A stretch of DNA of 64,000 nt from Duganella sp. 1224. GTDB taxonomy: Bacteria; Pseudomonadota; Gammaproteobacteria; Burkholderiales; Burkholderiaceae_D. Where the stretch lies: positions 30,196 through 94,195 of the forward strand of contig NZ_JACBYS010000010.1 in the NCBI RefSeq assembly GCF_013408245.1, in the 5' to 3' direction. Under the pieces are notes generated by a model. The model worked only from the letters and a program-made list of their open reading frames with translations, ran no database searches and was not told where the DNA came from. The position numbers were made by a program, and so were the translations under genes. Every line of letters begins with the position of its first letter. Positions within the stretch are counted from its first letter, which is position 1. Shown piece after piece: positions 48,822 to 57,562 of this stretch.

Positions 48822-49520
<699 letters not shown>

Positions 49521-49546
49521 AAGGGCCTCTCAAATAGGTGATTGCG

Positions 49547-50812
49547 TTATTGATTGATCGAGACGCGTTCGGCGTTCTCAAAGGTTTCAGTGCCGGAGAT
49601 GACGATCTTGTCGCCTTGTTTCAGGCCGCCGAGGATTTCCACGGCGGCGACGCTGGTGGCGCCCAGCTTGATCGGGGTGCGGATGGCCAGGCCGTCGCGC
49701 ACCACGTAGGCATAGCGGCCGCCTTCCGATTCGACGAACGGGCCGCGCTGCACCATCAGCACGTCGTGCTTCTCGTCGATCAGCAGGCGCGCGGTGATGC
49801 GCTGGTTCTGGCGCAGGCCGGACGGCTGTTCGTTGAAGCGCACGCGCGCCAGCACCTGGTTCTTCACCACCTCCGGCGGCAGCGCCGACAGCTTGCCGGT
49901 GGTGGTGCCGGTGCCGTAGTTGATTTCGGCGTTCATGCCGATGCCCAGGTCGGACACATAGGTTTCCGGCACCTCCAGCTCCACCTCCAGGCGCGACAGA
50001 TCGACCAGCGTCATCAGCGGCGTGTTGGCCGGCACCACGCTGCGGTTGGTCACCGACAGCGTGCCGATGAAGCCATCCACCGGCGCCCGCACCGTCAGCT
50101 CGTCGACGCGGCGCTGGGCGTTGGCCAGCGTGCTGCGTTGCTGCTCCAGTTGCTTGAGCTTGGACTCCAGCTCCAGCGCCACGTTGTCGCTCTCCAGCGT
50201 CGAGGCCTGCTCGGCGTGCTTGGCGCGGATGGCGGCGGAGTTCAGCGCGTCCTTGGCCTTCTGGTATTCGATCTTGGCGATGATGCCGTCGTTGACCACG
50301 GCGTCGTAGCGCTCCAGCGTGCGCTGCGCGGACAGGCGGTCGATTTCGGCGGTGTCGGCGTCGCGCTGCGCCAGCAGCTTCTGCTTGCGCGCCAGGATGC
50401 GCTGGCGCGCCACGTCGGCCTCGATCTGCGCGTAGGCGGCTTGCTCCTTTTTCAGCGCGTCGGACAGGTCGGGCGATTCCAGCACCGCCAGCACGTCGCC
50501 TTTCTTGACGGTGTCGCCGGCGTGGACTTGCAGCGTGACGGTGGCCAGCGACGGCGCGTACAGCGTCGGGCTGACGGCGGCCACGATGCGGCCATTGACG
50601 GCGGCGTCGCGGATCAGCGTGCCGCGTCCCACCTCGGCGATGCGCAGGCGCGCGATGTTGACCGAGTGGTCGCTGCCGCGCCAGTTGTGGAACAGGTACC
50701 AGCCCACGGCCAGCAGCGCCACAACGCCGCCGGCGATGATCAGGCGACGCTTGTTGGCCTGGCCCTTGGGCGGGGCGATCACGGCGTCCTGGTTGGAGGT
50801 GTCACGTATCAT
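49547..50812 (-). CDS. Periplasmic adaptor protein (HlyD/MacA family) of the exporter
   Basis: A 421-aa membrane fusion protein. A cytoplasmic N-tail and a single TM anchor (about residues 23-45, RRLIIAGGVVALLAVGWYLF) precede a biotinyl-lipoyl half motif (VTLQVHAGDTVKKGDVLAVLESPDL). A long coiled-coil hairpin (about 110-210) is followed by the second lipoyl half, the beta-barrel and the membrane-proximal domain. It is the first gene of the exporter operon. No outer-membrane TolC gene is present, so a TolC encoded elsewhere is implied. The sigma-54 promoter ends about 33 bp upstream. Confidence 0.92.
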   Translation of the reverse strand: MIRDTSNQDAVIAPPKGQANKRRLIIAGGVVALLAVGWYLFHNWRGSDHSVNIARLRIAEVGRGTLIRDAAVNGRIVAAVSPTLYAPSLATVTLQVHAGDTVKKGDVLAVLESPDLSDALKKEQAAYAQIEADVARQRILARKQKLLAQRDADTAEIDRLSAQRTLERYDAVVNDGIIAKIEYQKAKDALNSAAIRAKHAEQASTLESDNVALELESKLKQLEQQRSTLANAQRRVDELTVRAPVDGFIGTLSVTNRSVVPANTPLMTLVDLSRLEVELEVPETYVSDLGIGMNAEINYGTGTTTGKLSALPPEVVKNQVLARVRFNEQPSGLRQNQRITARLLIDEKHDVLMVQRGPFVESEGGRYAYVVRDGLAIRTPIKLGATSVAAVEILGGLKQGDKIVISGTETFENAERVSINQ

Positions 50813-50844
50813 GATGGTCGGGTAATGAAGGAATGGGCGACGTT

Positions 50845-50861
50845 ATGCAGAAAGCGTGCCA
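50845..50861 (-). promoter_or_regulatory. Sigma-54 (RpoN) promoter of the exporter operon
   Basis: On the minus strand TGGCACGCTTTCTGCAT has the full -24 consensus TGGCACG. GG is at 50860-50859 and GC at 50848-50847, exactly 10 bases apart. Predicted start is near 50835, 23 nt before the adaptor ATG. The operon encodes its own sigma-54 activator, so positive autoregulation is expected. Confidence 0.88.
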
Positions 50862-50899
50862 GCAACTAAGTAATTGATTTGATGGGGAATATGCGCTGG

Positions 50900-50941
50900 T
50901 GTCCGCTGTCCGCGAGCGTCCGGCTTTGTCCGTGCCGTCCG
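50900..50941 (-). promoter_or_regulatory. Five CGGAC(A/G) repeats: candidate enhancer of the exporter operon
   Basis: Reading toward the sigma-54 promoter on the minus strand, hexamers CGGACG, CGGACA, CGGACG, CGGACA and CGGACA start at 50941, 50932, 50922, 50912 and 50905. Spacings are 9, 10, 10 and 7 bp. The array ends 40 bp before the -24 element. The arrangement copies that at 20654-20705. Confidence 0.78.
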
Positions 50942-51006
50942 CCCTGACTTGAAAAACTGTCAAGCACGCCCATCTGGCGCCGTGTTGCCACTTTTTAATC
51001 CTTTCC

Positions 51007-52494
51007 ATGACCGACTACCCGTTTGTGCCGAGCGACGTTGACCTGTACCGCCGCACCCTGTCCGACGCGGACACCCTGCTGGACGCGCCCACCTGGGACG
51101 ACCTGCTGCTGCCTGCCTACAGCGCGGCGCTGGCGCGCGGCACCAGCATCTTCGGCCAGCAGGAGCTGCACCGCCGGCTGCATGTGGACGCCGAGCCGTC
51201 CACCGTCCGCGTCCGCGCGCTGGTGGCGGACGAGGGGCTGCGCCAGCGCCTGGGCGCCGCCAGCGCCGGCCTGCGCGAGGCCGACCGTGAAATCAGCGCG
51301 ACCTTGTTTGGCGCGCCGCTGCCCGCCGCGCCGCGCTGGGTGCCGGCGCTGGGCTGGCTGCCGGTGGCGTTTCTGCTGTCGGCCGCGCTGGCGCTGGGCA
51401 TGAGCTGGTTGTGGATGTGGGTGGTGACGCTGGCGCTGTTCCTCACGCTGTGCGCGATCCAGGCGCGCTACCACGACGCGATCCAGGAGTGGGAACGCAT
51501 CCTCCATGCCACGCAGCAGATGCTGCGCGCGCACGGCCAGCTGGCGCAGGTGGACCATGGCGCCACCGCGCCGCTGCGCGACGACGGCGCCGAGGCGGCA
51601 AAGCTGAACTGGCGCCTGAGCCGTTCGCTGCTGGCCGAGCTGCCAGGCGCGCGCGATTACGCGGACTGGATGTTCCTGCAAAATGTGCGGCACTACTTCC
51701 GCAGCCGCGACGTGGTGCGCGAGAACGTCGGCTTCCTGCGCTCGAGCTTTGAACGGGTGGCGGCGCTGGAGGCGGATCTGGCGCTGGCGCGTCACCTGGC
51801 GCAGACGCCGTCGTTCTGCTGGGCCGAGCGCGGCGACGCGGTGGCGCTGGACGCGGTGGTGCATCCGCTGCTGGCCGACGCCGCGCCGCTGACCTTCAGC
51901 ATGGCGGAGCAGGGCGTGTTCATCTCCGGCCAGAACGGCGTCGGCAAGAGCACCCTGCTGCGCACCATCGGCCTGAACCTGATCACCGCGCGCGCCTTCG
52001 GCTTCTGCTACGCCGGGCGCGCGGTCACGCCGCTGCGGCCGGTGTACACCAGCATGCAGAACGAGGACGCGCTGGACAGCGGCGAGAGCTTCTACATGGC
52101 CGAACTGCGGCGCGGGCAGAAGCTACTGGCGCTGGCGGCGCGCGCGCCGGCCATCTTCCTCATCGACGAAATCTTCCGCGGCACGAACTACCTGGAGTCG
52201 GTATCGGCGGCCGGCGCGGTGCTGCACACGCTGGCGCAGCGCGGGCGGGTGGTGGTGGCCTCGCACCACCTGGTGCTGGCGTCGCTGCTGTCGGACTGCC
52301 TGCAGCCGTGGTGCGTGCGCCGCGAAGGCGGCCGCTGGCAACTGCAACCCGGCCTGCTGCGAGACAGCAACGGCATCGCCCTGCTGACCGCGCGCGGCTT
52401 CGACAGCGCGATCACCACCAAGGCCAACCGCATCCACGCCTGGCTCAGCGACTACATGGCGCATCCGAAAGAAAAGTCGTTGACTTTGCTGTAA
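51007..52494 (+). CDS. Membrane-anchored MutS-like ATPase
   Basis: A 495-aa protein with the C-terminal ATPase of the MutS family but none of the mismatch-recognition N-terminus. Walker A GQNGVGKSTLLR (about residues 311-322) is followed by the MutS-type block YTSMQNEDALDSGESFYMAELRR, Walker B IFLIDEIFRGTN and VVASHH. Two adjacent hydrophobic helices (about 116-150) anchor the N-terminal helical part in the membrane. This architecture suggests a role other than mismatch repair. It is divergent from the exporter operon. No good Shine-Dalgarno is visible before the ATG. Confidence 0.83.
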   Translation: MTDYPFVPSDVDLYRRTLSDADTLLDAPTWDDLLLPAYSAALARGTSIFGQQELHRRLHVDAEPSTVRVRALVADEGLRQRLGAASAGLREADREISATLFGAPLPAAPRWVPALGWLPVAFLLSAALALGMSWLWMWVVTLALFLTLCAIQARYHDAIQEWERILHATQQMLRAHGQLAQVDHGATAPLRDDGAEAAKLNWRLSRSLLAELPGARDYADWMFLQNVRHYFRSRDVVRENVGFLRSSFERVAALEADLALARHLAQTPSFCWAERGDAVALDAVVHPLLADAAPLTFSMAEQGVFISGQNGVGKSTLLRTIGLNLITARAFGFCYAGRAVTPLRPVYTSMQNEDALDSGESFYMAELRRGQKLLALAARAPAIFLIDEIFRGTNYLESVSAAGAVLHTLAQRGRVVVASHHLVLASLLSDCLQPWCVRREGGRWQLQPGLLRDSNGIALLTARGFDSAITTKANRIHAWLSDYMAHPKEKSLTLL

Positions 52495-52506
52495 TGGCAT
52501 CCTAAT

Positions 52507-52526
52507 ATTTCTGTATTGACAGAAAT
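52507..52526. promoter_or_regulatory. GbsR-regulon operator (site 1)
   Basis: ATTTCTGT, ATTG, ACAGAAAT: a perfect 8-bp inverted repeat 11 nt before the GbsR-type start codon. A second copy of the same palindrome precedes the next gene at 53106, which makes this a likely autoregulatory operator. Confidence 0.75.
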
Positions 52527-52536
52527 TTGAGAAATC

Positions 52537-53064
52537 ATGGAGCTGACGCCGACCATACAAAAGTACATCCTGCACTGGGGCGAGATGGGCACGCGCTGGG
52601 GCGTGAACCGCACCGTGGCGCAGATCCACGCGCTGCTGTTCCTGGCCAACCAGCCGCTCAACGCCGAGCAGATCGCCGAGACGCTGAATGTGGCGCGCTC
52701 CAACGTCAGCAACAGCCTGAAGGAGCTGCAGAGCTGGGGGCTGGTGCGCATCACCCACATGGCCGGCGACCGCCGCGATCACTTCGCGGCCTTGCAGGAC
52801 GTATGGGAGATCTTCCGCGTCATCGTTGAGGAACGCAAGAAGCGCGAGATCGATCCCACGCTGACGGTGCTGCGCGCCTGCGCCTTGGAGGCGGAAAGCG
52901 ATCCGCTGCTGGAGCAGGCCACCAAGGCGAAGATGGAGCAGGTGCTGGACTTCCTCGAGATGCTGACCGCGACCTATGACGATTACAAGCACCTGCCGCC
53001 GGCGACCATGCAGCGCTTCCTGAAAATGGGCGGCAAGGTGGCGCGCCTGTTAGGCGGCGATTGA
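52537..53064 (+). CDS. GbsR/MarR family transcriptional regulator
   Basis: A 175-aa regulator. The N-terminal winged HTH (about 30-95: LNAEQIAETLNVARSNVSNSLKELQSWGLVRITHM in pieces) matches the GbsR subgroup of MarR regulators, which begins with the WGxxxG/W pattern seen here (HWGEMGTRWGVNRT). The C-terminal half is helical and probably mediates dimerisation. The palindrome TTTCTGT-N4-ACAGAAA sits before this gene and before the downstream SDR gene, so it likely represses both. A 12-bp direct repeat spans its stop codon. Confidence 0.88.
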   Translation: MELTPTIQKYILHWGEMGTRWGVNRTVAQIHALLFLANQPLNAEQIAETLNVARSNVSNSLKELQSWGLVRITHMAGDRRDHFAALQDVWEIFRVIVEERKKREIDPTLTVLRACALEAESDPLLEQATKAKMEQVLDFLEMLTATYDDYKHLPPATMQRFLKMGGKVARLLGGD

Positions 53065-53086
53065 GGCAGCGATTGAGGCAGCGATT
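53057..53086. repeat. 12-bp tandem repeat across the GbsR gene stop codon
   Basis: GCGATTGAGGCA occurs at 53057-53068 and 53069-53080, followed by a half copy GCGATT to 53086. The first copy contains the TGA stop. It looks like a small slippage duplication with no obvious function. Confidence 0.8.
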
Positions 53087-53105
53087 AAAAATTTTTGACC
53101 TCACG

Positions 53106-53123
53106 TTTCTGTTTTTACAGAAA
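53106..53123. promoter_or_regulatory. GbsR-regulon operator (site 2)
   Basis: TTTCTGT, TTTT, ACAGAAA: a 7-bp perfect inverted repeat with the same 4-nt spacer as the site at 52507. It lies 18 nt before the SDR start codon, where a bound repressor would block transcription. Confidence 0.72.
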
Positions 53124-53141
53124 TAAAAGATGGGAGGCGGT

Positions 53142-54401
53142 ATGAAGGTCCTCGTCGTTGGCGCTTCCGGCCTGATCGGCAGCCACGTCATGCAGGCGCT
53201 GTGCGACGCCGGTTGCCAGGTCACCGGCATGAGCCGGCGCCGTCCGCAGGGCGCGCGCGACTGGCTGGCGGCGGACGTCGCCAGCCTGACGGATGCGCGT
53301 GACTGGCTGCCGCTGCTGCGCCAGGCCGACGCGGTGGTCAACTGCGTGGGCATCATCCGTGAACGCCGCGCCGGCGACTTCGACCGCCTGCACCGCGCCG
53401 CGCCGGCTGCCTTGTTCGCTGCCTGCGAGCAGCTGGGCGTGCGGCGGGTGGTGCAGGTGTCGGCGCTGGGCAGCGACGCCGCCGCGTCCACCGGCTACTG
53501 GCGCAGCAAGGGCGCGGCGGATGCCGATTTGTTGGCGCGTGCGGTGCAGGCCTGCGTGGTGCGGCCATCGCTGGTGTACGGCGACGACGGCGCCAGCAGC
53601 ATCATGTTCCGCGCGCTGGCCACGCTGCCGGTGCTGGCGCTGCCGATGGCGCGTCGCGCGCGCGTGCAGCCGATCCACGTGCGCGATCTGGCGGCGCTGA
53701 TCGCCACGCTGGTGACGGCGGAGCAGGCGCCGCCACGCGAGCTGGCCGCCGTCGGTCCGCGTCCGTTGACGCTGGCCGCGTACCTGGACGAGCTGCGGCG
53801 CGGCATGCGGGCCGCGCCGGCGCTGGTGCTGGAACTGCCCGCGCCGCTGGCGCGCATCGCGGCCCGCGTGGCGGCATGGTGGCCGGCCAGCGCGCTGACA
53901 CCCGAGTCGCTGCGCATGCTGGAGCGCAGCGCGGACGGCGGCAACACCGCCGATCCCGGCGCTGCCGCCGCCCTGCTCGGGCATCCGCCGCAAGATCCGG
54001 CGCGGTTCGCGCAGCCGGCGCAGCGCATCGCCGCCGTGTGGCACTGGGCCGCGCCGATGATCACGCTGGCGATGGCAGCCTTGTGGCTATGGACCGCCGC
54101 CGTCTCCTGGTTTGGCTGGCCGCATGCGCAGAGCCACGCGTGGCTGGCCGCCTGCGGCGTGCCGGCGCCAGCGCGCGAAGTCACGCTGCTGGCGGCCAGC
54201 CTCGCCGACGCGCTGATCGGCGCGTTGCTCCTGCTGCGTCCACGGCGCTGGCTGTGGGCCGCGCAACTGGCGCTGGTCGGCGGCTACACGCTGGCGATGA
54301 GCGCCTGCCTGCCCGGCTTCTGGCTCCATCCCTTTGGGCCGCTGAGTAAAAACCTGCCGTTGCTGGCGCTGATGTTGTGGATGTGGAGAGGAAGCAGATA
54401 A
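53142..54401 (+). CDS. NAD(P)-binding SDR fused to a DoxX-like membrane domain
   Basis: A 419-aa fusion. Residues 1-260 form an atypical SDR/NAD(P)-binding domain with the glycine motif VVGASGLIGSHV and VVQVSALGSDA, where the catalytic YxxxK is shifted to YWRSKGAAD. Residues about 295-419 contain four TMs of the DoxX-like type. I took the ATG at 53142 because GGAGG (53133-53137) is well placed for it; the ATG at 53130 is too close upstream. The stop overlaps the next start by one base. It belongs to the GbsR-regulated group. Confidence 0.85.
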   Translation: MKVLVVGASGLIGSHVMQALCDAGCQVTGMSRRRPQGARDWLAADVASLTDARDWLPLLRQADAVVNCVGIIRERRAGDFDRLHRAAPAALFAACEQLGVRRVVQVSALGSDAAASTGYWRSKGAADADLLARAVQACVVRPSLVYGDDGASSIMFRALATLPVLALPMARRARVQPIHVRDLAALIATLVTAEQAPPRELAAVGPRPLTLAAYLDELRRGMRAAPALVLELPAPLARIAARVAAWWPASALTPESLRMLERSADGGNTADPGAAAALLGHPPQDPARFAQPAQRIAAVWHWAAPMITLAMAALWLWTAAVSWFGWPHAQSHAWLAACGVPAPAREVTLLAASLADALIGALLLLRPRRWLWAAQLALVGGYTLAMSACLPGFWLHPFGPLSKNLPLLALMLWMWRGSR

Positions 54402-54859
54402 TGGATTACCTGGCGATCAAATGGCTGCACATCCTGTCGGCCACGGCGATGTTTGGCACCGGCTTCGGCACCGCCTTCTACATGTTCTTCACCAACCGCA
54501 CGCGCAACGTCGCGGCGATCGCCGTGGTGACGCGGCTGGTGGCGCGGGCGGACTGGTGGTTCACCACGCCGTCCGTTATCATCCAGCCGCTGTCCGGGCT
54601 GTGGATGGTGCATCTGGCCGGCTTCCCGCTCGGCTCCGCGTGGATCGTCTGGTCGATCGCGCTGTATTTGCTGGCCGGCGCCTGCTGGCTGCCGGTGGTG
54701 TGGCTGCAACTGCGCATGCGCGACATGGCGCAGCAGGCCGCGCGCGACGCCACGCCGCTGCCCGAGCGTTACTGGCGCTACGAAAAAATCTGGACCGCGC
54801 TGGGTGTGCCCGCGTTTGCGGCCCTGCTGGTGGTGTATTGGCTGATGGTGCATAAATGA
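54401..54859 (+). CDS. DUF2269 family integral membrane protein
   Basis: A 152-aa protein with four TM segments (MDYLAIKWLHILSATAMFGTGFGTAF, split by short loops, to VPAFAALLVVYWLMVHK). It matches DUF2269: KWLHILSAT at the N-terminus and the central RADWWFTTPSVIIQPLSGLWM. It starts on the last base of the preceding SDR stop and ends 13 nt before the TIGR01777 gene. DUF2269 proteins often accompany SDR/DoxX genes. Function unknown. Confidence 0.85.
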   Translation: MDYLAIKWLHILSATAMFGTGFGTAFYMFFTNRTRNVAAIAVVTRLVARADWWFTTPSVIIQPLSGLWMVHLAGFPLGSAWIVWSIALYLLAGACWLPVVWLQLRMRDMAQQAARDATPLPERYWRYEKIWTALGVPAFAALLVVYWLMVHK

Positions 54860-54872
54860 TGGGGCATAAACC

Positions 54873-55832
54873 ATGATCACACATTCCGATTCCGGCGTGT
54901 TCACGCAACTCCCCGGCGCTGCCGCCGATGGCGCGCGCGCTTTCCTGATCACCGGCGCCACCGGCTTTGTTGGCCAGCACCTGGTGCGCACCTTGCTGCG
55001 CGATGGCCATCGCGTCACCGTGCTGACGCGGCAGCCGGCGCGCGCGGCGGCCCTGTTCGACGGCCGCGTCGACTGCGTAACCGACATGGCGCAGCTGCCG
55101 CCGTCGCGGCGGTTCGACGTGGTGGTCAACCTGGCCGGCGCGCGCATCCTCGGCTGGCGCTGGACGGCGGCGCGGCGCGCGGTGCTGCGCCACAGCCGCA
55201 TCGGCCTGACCAACAAGGTAGTGGCGTGGATCGCCGCGGCCGAGCACAAGCCGGCGCTGCTGCTGTCGGCGTCGGCCATCGGTTACTACGGCGTGCAGCC
55301 GCGCGGCGACGCCACTGAGCTGACCGAGCGCGATGGCCCGCAGCCGGTCTTCATGTCCGACCTGTGCCGCGAATGGGAGGAGGCCGCGCGCGCGGCGGAA
55401 GCCCACGGCGTCAAGGTGGCCTGCATGCGCTTCGGCCTGGTGCTGGGCAGGCAGGGCGCGCTGCCGATGATGCTGTTGCCGGTCCGGCTGGGACTCGGCG
55501 GGCCGCTGGCCGGCGGCACGCAGTGGCTGTCCTGGATCCACATCGACGATCTGGTCGCCGCCATCGCCCACCTGTGCCGCAGCGGCGGCAGCGGCAGCTA
55601 CAACTTCACCGCGCCGGAGTGCGTGCCGCAGGCGCAGTTCAGCCGGGTGGCGGCGTCGTTGCTGCATCGTCCCTTTGGTTTGCCGATGCCCGGCTGGCCG
55701 ATGCGCCTGGCCCTCGGCGAACAGGCGGACCTGCTGCTGGAGGGGCAGCGCGTGGCGCCCGCGCGCCTGCTCGACAACGGCTTCGTCTTCACATATCCGG
55801 CGCTGCGCGAAGCGCTGCGCAGCCTGTTGTAG
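54873..55832 (+). CDS. TIGR01777 family NAD-dependent epimerase-like protein
   Basis: A 319-aa extended-SDR protein of the YfcH/TIGR01777 group. It has the nucleotide loop ITGATGFVGQHLV, NLAGARILGWRWTAARR, SASAIGYYG and WISWIHIDDLVAAI-type segments (LSWIHIDDL), and the C-terminal family domain. Residues 1-25 are an extra N-terminal stretch before the fold; an internal start cannot be excluded. It is the last gene of the GbsR-associated operon. Confidence 0.9.
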   Translation: MITHSDSGVFTQLPGAAADGARAFLITGATGFVGQHLVRTLLRDGHRVTVLTRQPARAAALFDGRVDCVTDMAQLPPSRRFDVVVNLAGARILGWRWTAARRAVLRHSRIGLTNKVVAWIAAAEHKPALLLSASAIGYYGVQPRGDATELTERDGPQPVFMSDLCREWEEAARAAEAHGVKVACMRFGLVLGRQGALPMMLLPVRLGLGGPLAGGTQWLSWIHIDDLVAAIAHLCRSGGSGSYNFTAPECVPQAQFSRVAASLLHRPFGLPMPGWPMRLALGEQADLLLEGQRVAPARLLDNGFVFTYPALREALRSLL

Positions 55833-55878
55833 CCCTGCCTTGCGATAGTTGATTTTTAGCTTAGAGAACTTCAAAATT

Positions 55879-55887
55879 TGGTATAGT
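55879..55887 (+). promoter_or_regulatory. Probable extended -10 promoter for the downstream MCP
   Basis: TGGTATAGT in an AT-rich gap fits an extended -10 (TGN-TATAGT) without a good -35. It lies 36 nt before the MCP start codon, in a spot otherwise lacking signals. Confidence 0.45.
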
Positions 55888-55922
55888 GTTTCCCTTTAGA
55901 AATGTCAAATTGTGGAGGCGGA

Positions 55923-57512
55923 ATGAACAAGGTAACAGTGCGCGCCAGCTTGCTCGGTGTATTGGTTTTATTTACGGCAATGCTGCTGGCGGGGGCCGCG
56001 CTGGGTATCGTTGCGCTTCAGCAGTCGAACCGCTCGATCGCGGAAGTGCACACCATTTCCAGCCAGATCATCACCATCAATGACGCCTACAAGGACACCA
56101 CCCGCACCCGCTCGGCGCTGACGCGCGGCTATGCGGCGCTGAAGGAGGGCGACGACAAGGCGACGCGCGACGCGGCGCTGGCCAGCGCCAAAAAATCCTA
56201 CCAGCGCACGCTCGACTTCCTGGACAAGTTTGAGAAAGCGCCGGCCTTCGCCGCCCAGGACGCGCAGTTGAAGAAGGAGCTGGTGGAGTCGGGCCGCAAG
56301 TTGTCGGCCGTGCTGGATCGCGCCTCCGAGGCGCTGGCCAGGGATGACACGGCCGCCTACTCGGCCATCAACGCCAAGGAGCTGACGCCGGTGGGCGCGG
56401 CCTTCTCGGCGGCGCTGGAAAAATTCCAGAAGCTCGGCGATGACGAGATCGGCGCGCTGACCGACAAGCGCGCCAGCGAATACGGCATGGTCATGTGGCT
56501 GGTGGCGCTGGGCCTGCTGATCGCGCTGGCCGTCGTGTTCGGCACGCATCTGATGCTGCGCTCGACGGTGCTGCTGCCGCTCGAAGGCGCGGTCGAGCAG
56601 CTGGACCGCGTGGCCGGCGGCGACCTGACCGTCCGCATCGACGCCAGCGGCGACAACGAGATCCAGCGCCTGTTGAAGGCGATCCAGCGCATGCAGGGCG
56701 ACCTGCTGTCGACCGTGTCGCGCGTGCGCCAGGGGGCGGACATCATCAACACCGGCGCGCAGGAACTGGCGGCCGGTAATATGGAACTGTCGTCGCGCAC
56801 CGAGACGCAGGCCAGCTCGCTGGAGGAAACCGCCGCCTCGATCGAGGAGCTGACCAGCACCGTCAAGCAGAACTCGGAAAACGCGCAGCATGCGCGCTCG
56901 CTGGTGGAGGGCGCCTCCAACACGGCGGCGCAGGGCGGCGAGGTGATGGCGCAGGTGGTCAGCACCATGAACGACATCAACGATGCGTCGCGCAAGATTG
57001 TCGACATCACCGGCGTGATCGACGGCATCGCCTTCCAGACCAACATCCTGGCGCTGAACGCGGCGGTGGAGGCGGCCCGCGCGGGCGAGCAGGGGCGCGG
57101 CTTCGCGGTGGTGGCGACCGAGGTGCGCAACCTGGCGCAGCGCTCGGCGGCGGCGGCCAAGGAGATCAAGGTGCTGATCGATGACTCGGTGCAGAAGATC
57201 CAGCTGGGCACCAACCTGGTCGAGCAGGCCGGCACCACGATGACCACGCTGGTGGGCAATGTGCATCAGGTGACGCAGATTGTCGGCGAGATCGCCGTCG
57301 CCAGCCGCGAGCAGAGCGAGGGCATCGACCAGGTCAACCAGGCGGTGGCGCAGATGGACCAGGTGACGCAGCAGAATGCCGCGCTGGTGGAGGAGGCCGC
57401 CGCCGCCACGGCGTCGCTGCAGGAGCAGGCGGGCGAGTTGCAGCGGACGGTCGGCATCTTCAAGATCGATGACGGGGGCGTGCCCGGTACCCGCCTGGCG
57501 CTGCGCCGCTAA
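55923..57512 (+). CDS. Methyl-accepting chemotaxis protein (Tar-like)
   Basis: A 529-aa chemoreceptor. TM1 covers about residues 9-31, followed by a four-helix-bundle periplasmic domain (about 32-190). TM2 is at about 192-212, followed by HAMP (PLEGAVEQLDRVAGGDLTVRI) and a signalling domain with MELSSRTETQASSLEETAAS, FQTNILALNAAVEAARAG and GFAVVATEVRNL. The start MNKVTVRAS follows TGGAGGCGG. It belongs to a different signalling-length class from the che-cluster receptors and lacks their DExxF tail. It stands alone. Confidence 0.93.
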   Translation: MNKVTVRASLLGVLVLFTAMLLAGAALGIVALQQSNRSIAEVHTISSQIITINDAYKDTTRTRSALTRGYAALKEGDDKATRDAALASAKKSYQRTLDFLDKFEKAPAFAAQDAQLKKELVESGRKLSAVLDRASEALARDDTAAYSAINAKELTPVGAAFSAALEKFQKLGDDEIGALTDKRASEYGMVMWLVALGLLIALAVVFGTHLMLRSTVLLPLEGAVEQLDRVAGGDLTVRIDASGDNEIQRLLKAIQRMQGDLLSTVSRVRQGADIINTGAQELAAGNMELSSRTETQASSLEETAASIEELTSTVKQNSENAQHARSLVEGASNTAAQGGEVMAQVVSTMNDINDASRKIVDITGVIDGIAFQTNILALNAAVEAARAGEQGRGFAVVATEVRNLAQRSAAAAKEIKVLIDDSVQKIQLGTNLVEQAGTTMTTLVGNVHQVTQIVGEIAVASREQSEGIDQVNQAVAQMDQVTQQNAALVEEAAAATASLQEQAGELQRTVGIFKIDDGGVPGTRLALRR

Positions 57513-57533
57513 CCCCGCACGGCCTGGTGGGGG

Positions 57534-57550
57534 CGGACCCGCCGGGTCCG
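57534..57550. repeat. GGACCC-GCC-GGGTCC palindrome downstream of the MCP
   Basis: CGGACCCGCCGGGTCCG sits between two convergent genes and follows a CCCCGCACGG string also found before the palindrome at 19698. It may be a diverged member of the same element family or a simple terminator stem without a T tract. Confidence 0.5.
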
Positions 57551-57562
57551 ATCCCTAAGTGG

